From Taeniopygia guttata (lineage: Eukaryota; Chordata; Aves; Passeriformes; Estrildidae), in NCBI RefSeq assembly GCF_048771995.1, contig NC_133024.1:5001-69000 (forward strand): 64,000 bases of DNA, read 5' to 3'. The notes under the pieces are model-generated. The model ran no database searches, was not told the DNA's origin, and worked only from the letters and a program-made list of their open reading frames with translations. Made by a program: the position numbers and the translations under genes. Shown one piece after another: positions 56,400 through 64,000 of this stretch (positions are counted from its first letter, which is position 1; each line of letters starts with the position of its first letter).

Positions 56400-59300
56400 G
56401 TCTGGGACTGTCAGGGCAGCACAAGTATGAGGTGGAGGCAGCTCCTGTATGGGAATTATCCTTCGATGTTCGGAGTTTTTGCAGTCAGCTGCCGGCTCAG
56501 AGCCTCAGGACCCAGAGCTGAAACATCGGCTGTTTTCCCTGGGAAAGAAAACTCACCAGTCCAGGTTCCTGATGTCAATTTGTAGGGCTCCTCTGGGACT
56601 GTCAGGGCAGCACAAGTATGAGGTGGGGGCAGCTTTTGTATGGGGCCCATCCTTCGAAGTTCCGATTTTTTGCAATCACCTGCCTCCTCAGGGCCACAGG
56701 ACCCTGAGCAGAAACATCGGCTGTTTTCCCTGGGAAAGAAAACTCACCAGTCCAGGTTCCTGATGTCAGTTTCTAGGGCTCCTCTAGGACTGTCAGGGCA
56801 GCACAAGTATGAGGTGGAGGCAGCTTCTGTATGGGGCCCATCCTTCGATGTTTGGATTTTTTGCAATCAGCTGCCTGCTCAGGGCCACAGGACCAAGACC
56901 AGAATCATCGGCTGTTTTCCCTGGGACAGAACACTCACCAGTCCAGTTTCCTGATGTCAGTTTGTAGTGCTCCTCTGGGACTGTCAGAGCAGCACAAGTA
57001 TACGGTGGTGGCAGATTCTCTATGAGGTCCATCCTTCGATATTCGGATTTTTTGCAACCAGCTGCCGGCTCAGAGCCACAGGGCCCTGAGCACAAACATC
57101 ACCTGTTTTCCCTGGGAAAGAAAACTCACCAGTCCAGGTTCCTGATGTCAGTTTGTAGGGCTCCTCTGGGACTGTCAGGGCAGCACAAGTATAAGGTGGT
57201 GGCAGATTCTCTATGGGGCCCATCGTTCGATATTCAGAATTTTTGCAGGCAGCTCCCCGCTAAGGGGCACAGTGCCCTGGGCAAAAACATTGGTTGTTTT
57301 CCTGGGAATGAAAACTCACCAGTCCAGGTTCCTGATGTCAGTTTGTAGGGCTCCCATGGGACTGTCAGGGCAGCACAAATATGAGGTGGAGGCAGCTTCT
57401 GTATTGGGCCCAGCCCTCGATATTCGGATTTTTTGCAATCAGCAGCCGGCTCTGAGCCACAGGGCCCTGAGCACAAACATCGGCTGTTTTCCCTGGGAAA
57501 GAAAACTCACCAGTCCAGGTTTCTGATGTCAGTTTCTAGGGCTCCTCTGGGACTGTCAGGGCAGCACAAGTATGAGGTGGAGGCAGCTTCTGTATGCGGC
57601 CCATCCTTCGATGTTTGGATATTTTGCAATCAGCTGCCTGCTCAGGGCCACAGGACCCTGAGCAGAAACATCGGCTGTTTTCCCTGGGAAAGAAAACTCA
57701 CCAGTCCAGGTTCCTGATGTCAGTTTGTAGGGCTCGTCTGGGACTGTCAGGGCAGCACAAGTATGAGGTGGAGGCAGCTCCTGTATGGGAATTATCCTTC
57801 GATGTTCAGAGTTTTTGCAGTCATCTGCCGGCTCAGAGCCTCATGACCCAGAGCTGAAACATCGGCTGTTTTCCCTGGGAAAGAAAACTCACCAGTCCAG
57901 GTTCCAGATGTCAGTTTGTAGGGCTCCTCTGGGACTGTCAGGGCAGCACAAGTATGAGGTGGAGGCAGCTTCTGTATGGGGCCCATCCTTCGATGTTTGG
58001 ATTTTTTGCAATCAGCTGCCTGCTCAGGGCCACAGGACCCTGAGCAGAAACATCGGCTGTTTTCCCTGGGAAAGAAAACTCACCAGTCCAGGTTCCTGAT
58101 GTCAGTTTGTAGGGCTCCTCTGGGATTGTCGGGGCGGCACAAGTATGAGGTGGAGGCAGCTTCTGTCTGGGGCCCATCCTTCGATGTTCGGATTTTTTGC
58201 AATCAGCTGCCTGCTCAGGGCCACAGGACCCTGAGCAGAAACATCGGCTGTTTTCCCTGGGAAAGAAAACTCACCAGTCCAGGTTCCAGATGTCAGTTTG
58301 TAGGGCTCCTCTGGGACTGTCAGGGCAGCACAAGTATGAGGTGGAGGAAGCTTCTGTATGGGGCTCATCCTTCAATGTTCGGATTTCTTGCAATCAGCTG
58401 CCTGCTCAGGGCAACAGGGCCCTGAGCACAAACATCGGCTGTTTTCCCTGGGAAAGAAAACTCACCAGTCCAGGTTCCTGATGTCAGTTTGTAGGGCTCC
58501 TCTGGGACTGTCAGGGCAGCACAAGTATGAGGTGGAGGAAGCTTCTGTATGGGGCTCATCCTTCAATGTTTGGATTTTTTGCAATCAGCTGCCTGCTCAG
58601 GGCCAGAGGACCGAGTCCAGAAACATCGGCTGTTTTCCCTGGGAGAGAACACTCACCAGTCCAGGTTCCTGATGTCAGTTTGTAGGGCTCCTCAGGGACT
58701 GTCAGGGCAGCAGAAGTATAAGGTGGTGGCAGATTCTCTATGGGGCCCATCCTTCGATATTCAGAATTTTTGCAGGCAGCTCCCCGCTAAGGGGCACAGG
58801 GCCCTGGGCAAAAACATTGGTTGTTTTCCTGGGAATGAAAACTCACCAGTCCAGGTTCCTGATGTCAGTTTGTAGGGCTCCCATGGGACTGTCAGGGCAG
58901 CACAAGTATGAGGTTGGGGCAGCTCAAGTCTGGGACTTATCGTTCGATGTTCGAATTTCTTGCAATCAGCAGCCGGCTCAGAGCCATAGGGCCCTGAGCA
59001 GAAACATCGGCTGTTTTCCCTGGGAAAGAAAACGCACAAGTCCAGGTTCCTGATGTCAGTTTGTAGGGCTCCTCTGGGACTGTCAGGGCAGCACAAGTAT
59101 GAGGTGGAGGCAGCTTCTGTATGGGGCCCATCCTTCGATGTTCGGATTTTTTGCAATCAGCTGCCTGCTCAGGGCAACAGGGCCCTGAGCACAAACATCG
59201 GCTGTTTTCCCTGGGAAAGAAAACTCACCAGTCCAGGTTCCTGATGTCAGTTTGTAGGGCTCGTCTGGGACTGTCAGGGCAGCACAAGTATGACGTGGAG

Positions 59301-62300
59301 GCAGCTCCTGTATGGGAATTATCCTTCGATGTTCAGAGTTTTTGCAGTCATCTGCCGGCTCAGAGCCTCATGACCCAGAGCTGAAACATCGGCTGTTTTC
59401 CCTGGGAAAGAAAACTCACCAGTCCAGGTTCCTGATGTCAGTTTGTAGGGCTCGTCTGGGACTGTCAGGGCAGCACAAGTATGAGGTGGAGGCAGCTCCT
59501 GTATGGGAATTATCCTTCGATGTTCGGAGTTTTTGCAGTCAGCTGCCGGCTCAGAGCCTCAGGACCCAGAGCTGAAACATCGGCTGTTTTCCCTGGGAAA
59601 GAAAACTCACCAGTCCAGGTTCCTGATGTCAATTTGTAGGGCTCCTCTGGGACTGTCAGGGCAGCACAAGTATGAGGTGGGGGCAGCTTTTGTATGGGGC
59701 CCATCCTTCGAAGTTCCGATTTTTTGCAATCACCTGCCTCCTCAGGGCCACAGGACCCTGAGCAGAAACATCGGCTGTTTTCCCTGGGAAAGAAAACTCA
59801 CCAGTCCAGGTTCCTGATGTCAGTTTCTAGGGCTCCTCTAGGACTGTCAGGGCAGCACAAGTATGAGGTGGAGGCAGCTTCTGTATGGGGCCCATCCTTC
59901 GATGTTTGGATTTTTTGCAATCAGCTGCCTGCTCAGGGCCACAGGACCAAGACCAGAATCATCGGCTGTTTTCCCTGGGACAGAACACTCACCAGTCCAG
60001 TTTCCTGATGTCAGTTTGTAGTGCTCCTCTGGGACTGTCAGAGCAGCACAAGTATACGGTGGTGGCAGATTCTCTATGAGGTCCATCCTTCGATATTCGG
60101 ATTTTTTGCAACCAGCTGCCGGCTCAGAGCCACAGGGCCCTGAGCACAAACATCACCTGTTTTCCCTGGGAAAGAAAACTCACCAGTCCAGGTTCCTGAT
60201 GTCAGTTTGTAGGGCTCCTCTGGGACTGTCAGGGCAGCACAAGTATAAGGTGGTGGCAGATTCTCTATGGGGCCCATCGTTCGATATTCAGAATTTTTGC
60301 AGGCAGCTCCCCGCTAAGGGGCACAGTGCCCTGGGCAAAAACATTGGTTGTTTTCCTGGGAATGAAAACTCACCAGTCCAGGTTCCTGATGTCAGTTTGT
60401 AGGGCTCCCATGGGACTGTCAGGGCAGCACAAATATGAGGTGGAGGCAGCTTCTGTATTGGGCCCAGCCCTCGATATTCGGATTTTTTGCAATCAGCAGC
60501 CGGCTCTGAGCCACAGGGCCCTGAGCACAAACATCGGCTGTTTTCCCTGGGAAAGAAAACTCACCAGTCCAGGTTTCTGATGTCAGTTTCTAGGGCTCCT
60601 CTGGGACTGTCAGGGCAGCACAAGTATGAGGTGGAGGCAGCTTCTGTATGCGGCCCATCCTTCGATGTTTGGATATTTTGCAATCAGCTGCCTGCTCAGG
60701 GCCACAGGACCCTGAGCAGAAACATCGGCTGTTTTCCCTGGGAAAGAAAACTCACCAGTCCAGGTTCCTGATGTCAGTTTGTAGGGCTCGTCTGGGACTG
60801 TCAGGGCAGCACAAGTATGAGGTGGAGGCAGCTCCTGTATGGGAATTATCCTTCGATGTTCAGAGTTTTTGCAGTCATCTGCCGGCTCAGAGCCTCATGA
60901 CCCAGAGCTGAAACATCGGCTGTTTTCCCTGGGAAAGAAAACTCACCAGTCCAGGTTCCAGATGTCAGTTTGTAGGGCTCCTCTGGGACTGTCAGGGCAG
61001 CACAAGTATGAGGTGGAGGCAGCTTCTGTATGGGGCCCATCCTTCGATGTTTGGATTTTTTGCAATCAGCTGCCTGCTCAGGGCCACAGGACCCTGAGCA
61101 GAAACATCGGCTGTTTTCCCTGGGAAAGAAAACTCACCAGTCCAGGTTCCTGATGTCAGTTTGTAGGGCTCCTCTGGGATTGTCGGGGCGGCACAAGTAT
61201 GAGGTGGAGGCAGCTTCTGTCTGGGGCCCATCCTTCGATGTTCGGATTTTTTGCAATCAGCTGCCTGCTCAGGGCCACAGGACCCTGAGCAGAAACATCG
61301 GCTGTTTTCCCTGGGAAAGAAAACTCACCAGTCCAGGTTCCAGATGTCAGTTTGTAGGGCTCCTCTGGGACTGTCAGGGCAGCACAAGTATGAGGTGGAG
61401 GAAGCTTCTGTATGGGGCTCATCCTTCAATGTTCGGATTTCTTGCAATCAGCTGCCTGCTCAGGGCAACAGGGCCCTGAGCACAAACATCGGCTCTTTTC
61501 CCTGGGAAAGAAAACTCACCAGTCCAGGTTCCTGATGTCAGTTTGTAGGGCTCCTCTGGGACTGTCAGGGCAGCACAAGTATGAGGTGGAGGAAGCTTCT
61601 GTATGGGGCTCATCCTTCAATGTTTGGATTTTTTGCAATCAGCTGCCTGCTCAGGGCCAGAGGACCGAGTCCAGAAACATCGGCTGTTTTCCCTGGGAGA
61701 GAACACTCACCAGTCCAGGTTCCTGATGTCAGTTTGTAGGGCTCCTCAGGGACTGTCAGGGCAGCAGAAGTATAAGGTGGTGGCAGATTCTCTATGGGGC
61801 CCATCCTTCGATATTCAGAATTTTTGCAGGCAGCTCCCCGCTAAGGGGCACAGGGCCCTGGGCAAAAACATTGGTTGTTTTCCTGGGAATGAAAACTCAC
61901 CAGTCCAGGTTCCTGATGTCAGTTTGTAGGGCTCCCATGGGACTGTCAGGGCAGCACAAGTATGAGGTTGGGGCAGCTCAAGTCTGGGACTTATCGTTCG
62001 ATGTTCGAATTTCTTGCAATCAGCAGCCGGCTCAGAGCCATAGGGCCCTGAGCAGAAACATCGGCTGTTTTCCCTGGGAAAGAAAACGCACAAGTCCAGG
62101 TTCCTGATGTCAGTTTGTAGGGCTCCTCTGGGACTGTCAGGGCAGCACAAGTATGAGGTGGAGGCAGCTTCTGTATGGGGCCCATCCTTCGATGTTCGGA
62201 TTTTTTGCAATCAGCTGCCTGCTCAGGGCAACAGGGCCCTGAGCACAAACATCGGCTGTTTTCCCTGGGAAAGAAAACTCACCAGTCCAGGTTCCTGATG

Positions 62301-62460
62301 TCAGTTTGTAGGGCTCGTCTGGGACTGTCAGGGCAGCACAAGTATGACGTGGAGGCAGCTCCTGTATGGGAATTATCCTTCGATGTTCAGAGTTTTTGCA
62401 GTCATCTGCCGGCTCAGAGCCTCATGACCCAGAGCTGAAACATCGGCTGTTTTCCCTGGG
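56400..62460. repeat. 16-monomer higher-order repeat, offset 3,054 bp
   Basis: The block at about 56.4-59.4 kb is repeated at 59.45-62.45 kb with an offset of 3,054 bp (16 monomers minus two bases). Private variants present in both copies include GATATTTTGCAATC, CAGTTTCCTGATG and the GAAAACGCACAAGTCC monomer (59028 and 62082). Part of it also matches 52.4 kb at an offset of 4,580 bp, so this repeat was built from an earlier one. Confidence 0.85.
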
Positions 62461-64000
62461 AAAGAAAACTCACCAGTCCAGGTTTTAGAAGTCAGTTTGT
62501 AGGGCTCCTCTGGGACTGTCAGGGCAGCACAAGTATGAGGTGGAGGCAGCTTCTGTATGGGGCCCTTCCTTCGATGTTTGGATTTTTTGCAATCAGCTGC
62601 CTGCTCAGGGCCACAGGACCCTGAGCAGAAACATCGGCTGTTTTCCCTGGGAAAGAAAACTCACCAGTCCAGGTTCCTGATGTTAGTTTGTAGGGCTCCT
62701 TTGGGACTGTCAGGGCAGCACAAGTATGAGGTTGGGGCAGCTCCAGTCTGGGACTTATCCTTCGATGTTCGAATTTCTTGCAATCAGCAGCCGGCTCAGA
62801 GCCACAGGGCCCTGAGCACAAACATCGGCTGTTTTCCCTGGGAAAGAAAACTCACCAGTCCAGGTTCCTGATGTCAGTTTGTAGGGCTCCTCTGGGACTG
62901 TCATGGCAGCACAAGTATGAAGTGGAGGCAGCTCCTGTATGGGAATTATCCTTCGATGTTCGGATTTTTTGCAGTCAGTTGCCGGCTCAGAGCCACAGGG
63001 CCCTGAGCACAAACATCACCTGTTTTCCCTGGGAAAGGAAACTCACCAGTCCAGGTGCCTCATGTCAGTTTGTAGGGCTCCTCTGGGACTGTCAGGGCAG
63101 CACAAGTATGAGGTGGGGGCAGCTTTTGTATGGGGCCCATCCTTCGAAGTTCCGATTTTTTGCAATCAGCTGCCTGCTCAGGGCCACAGGACCCTGAGCA
63201 GAAACATCGGCTGTTTTCCCTGGGAAAGAAAACTCACCAGTCCAGGTTCCTGATGTCAGTTTGTAGGGCTCCCATGGGACTGTCAGGGCAGCACAAGTAT
63301 GAGGTGGAGGCAGCTTCTGTATGGGGCCCATCCTTCGATGTTTGGATTTTTGCAATCAGCTGCCTGCTCAGGGCCACAGGACCAAGACCAGAAACATCGG
63401 CTGTTTTCCCTGGGACAGAACACTCACCAGTCCACGTTCCTGATGTCAGTTTGTAGTGCTCCTCTGGGACTGTCAGAGCAGCACAAGTATAAGGTGGTGG
63501 CAGATTCTCTATGAGGTCCATCCTTCGATATTCGGAATTTTTGCAACCAGCTGCCGGCTCAGCGCCACAGGGCCCTGAGCACAAACATCACCTGTTTTCC
63601 CTGGGAAAGAAAACTCACCAGTCCAGGTTCCTGATGTCAGTTTGTAGGGCTCCTCTGGGACTGTCAGGGCAGCACAAGTATAAGGTGGTGGCAGATTCTC
63701 TATGGGGCCCATCGTTCGATATTCAGAATTTTTGCAGGCAGCTCCCTGCTAAGGGGCACAGGGCCCTGGGCAAAAACATTGGTTGTTTTCCTGGGAATGA
63801 AAACTCACCAGTCCAGGTTCCTGATGTCAGTTTGTAGGGCTCCCATGGGACTGTCAGGGCAGCACAAATATGAGGTGGAGGCAGCTTCTGTATTGAGCCC
63901 AGCCCTCGATATTCGGATTTTTTGCAATCAGCAGCCGGCTCTGAGCCACAGGGCCCTGAGCACAAACATCGGCTGTTTTCCCTGGGAAAGAAAACTCACC

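Larger units (their letters stand above)
18430..64000 (-). repeat. 191-bp satellite array, about 239 monomers, candidate (peri)centromeric satellite
   Basis: Successive monomers start every 191 bp (for example CTGATGTCAG landmarks at 18595, 18786 and 18977) with rare 1-3-bp indels. The unit has moderate GC and contains TTCGATGTTCGGATTTTTTG, GACTGTCAGGGCAGCACAAG and CCCTGGGAAAGAAAACTCACC. Several sequence classes are interleaved: a GGGCCCATCC class, a GGGAATTATCC class, and a CTCCCCGCTAAGGGG class with GGCAAAAACATTGG. The period equals that of zebra finch Tgut191A, a centromere-associated satellite. The array does not end within the window. Frames up to 253 codons appear because stop codons are rare in some phases; since 191 is not a multiple of 3 they are not maintained and are not genes. 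Confidence 0.95.

Overview
The window reads as the extreme end of a vertebrate chromosome, most likely a bird. It opens with 245 uninterrupted copies of the C-strand telomere hexamer (1-1470), passes through about 17 kb of subtelomeric DNA, and from about 18.43 kb to the right edge is one block of 191-bp satellite, about 239 monomers, still running at base 64000. A 191-bp satellite this close to a telomere recalls zebra finch Tgut191A, a centromere-associated satellite, and acrocentric avian chromosomes. That identification rests on period and layout only; I cannot compare the sequence with a database.

Layout: telomere (1-1470); 18-bp variant telomere repeats (1465-1601); G-rich 31-bp repeats carrying telomere motifs in the opposite orientation (1602-2710); a 38-bp-arm hairpin (2782-2887); a 1.1-kb polypurine tract (2888-3975); AT-rich unique DNA; a 361-bp GC-rich tandem repeat (4380-5735); a 40-bp minisatellite (6118-6793); unique and CpG-rich DNA (6794-7625); a 1,277-bp tandem array (about 8.15-15.4 kb); a two-sided promoter-like segment (16.2-16.5 kb); a degenerate 41-bp repeat (16.77-17.29 kb); diverged 191-bp monomers in inverted orientation (17.71-18.42 kb); then the main satellite array with nested higher-order duplications.

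The most interesting object is on the minus strand of the 1,277-bp array. Each complete unit contains four exon-like segments of 42, 167, 81 and 133 bp, bounded by good splice acceptors and donors and separated by introns of 80-87 bp (604 bp between units). Each segment is open only, or best, in the one frame that its neighbours' phases require, and the four sum to 423 nt, exactly 141 codons. Four consecutive units (A-D) are intact, and they run into a terminal set of five exons ending in a stop codon at 7626-7628. One unit (E) is decayed by stops and a frameshift in the same frame. An ATG-bearing leader exon (15837-15957) and a minus-strand TATA-like box (16232-16239) lie upstream. I propose a telomere-directed gene, or recent pseudogene, encoding tandem 141-residue modules; I do not recognise the protein.

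On the other side of the promoter-like segment, a plus-strand TATA box (16307) and a splice donor (16459) point toward inverted, old 191-bp monomers that still carry a GTGAG donor-like motif at 190-191-bp spacing. They meet the main array head to head at about 18.43 kb. No ordinary single-copy gene, rRNA, tRNA, CRISPR array or recognisable intact transposon was found. The many short open frames inside the repeats are treated as by-products of repetition.
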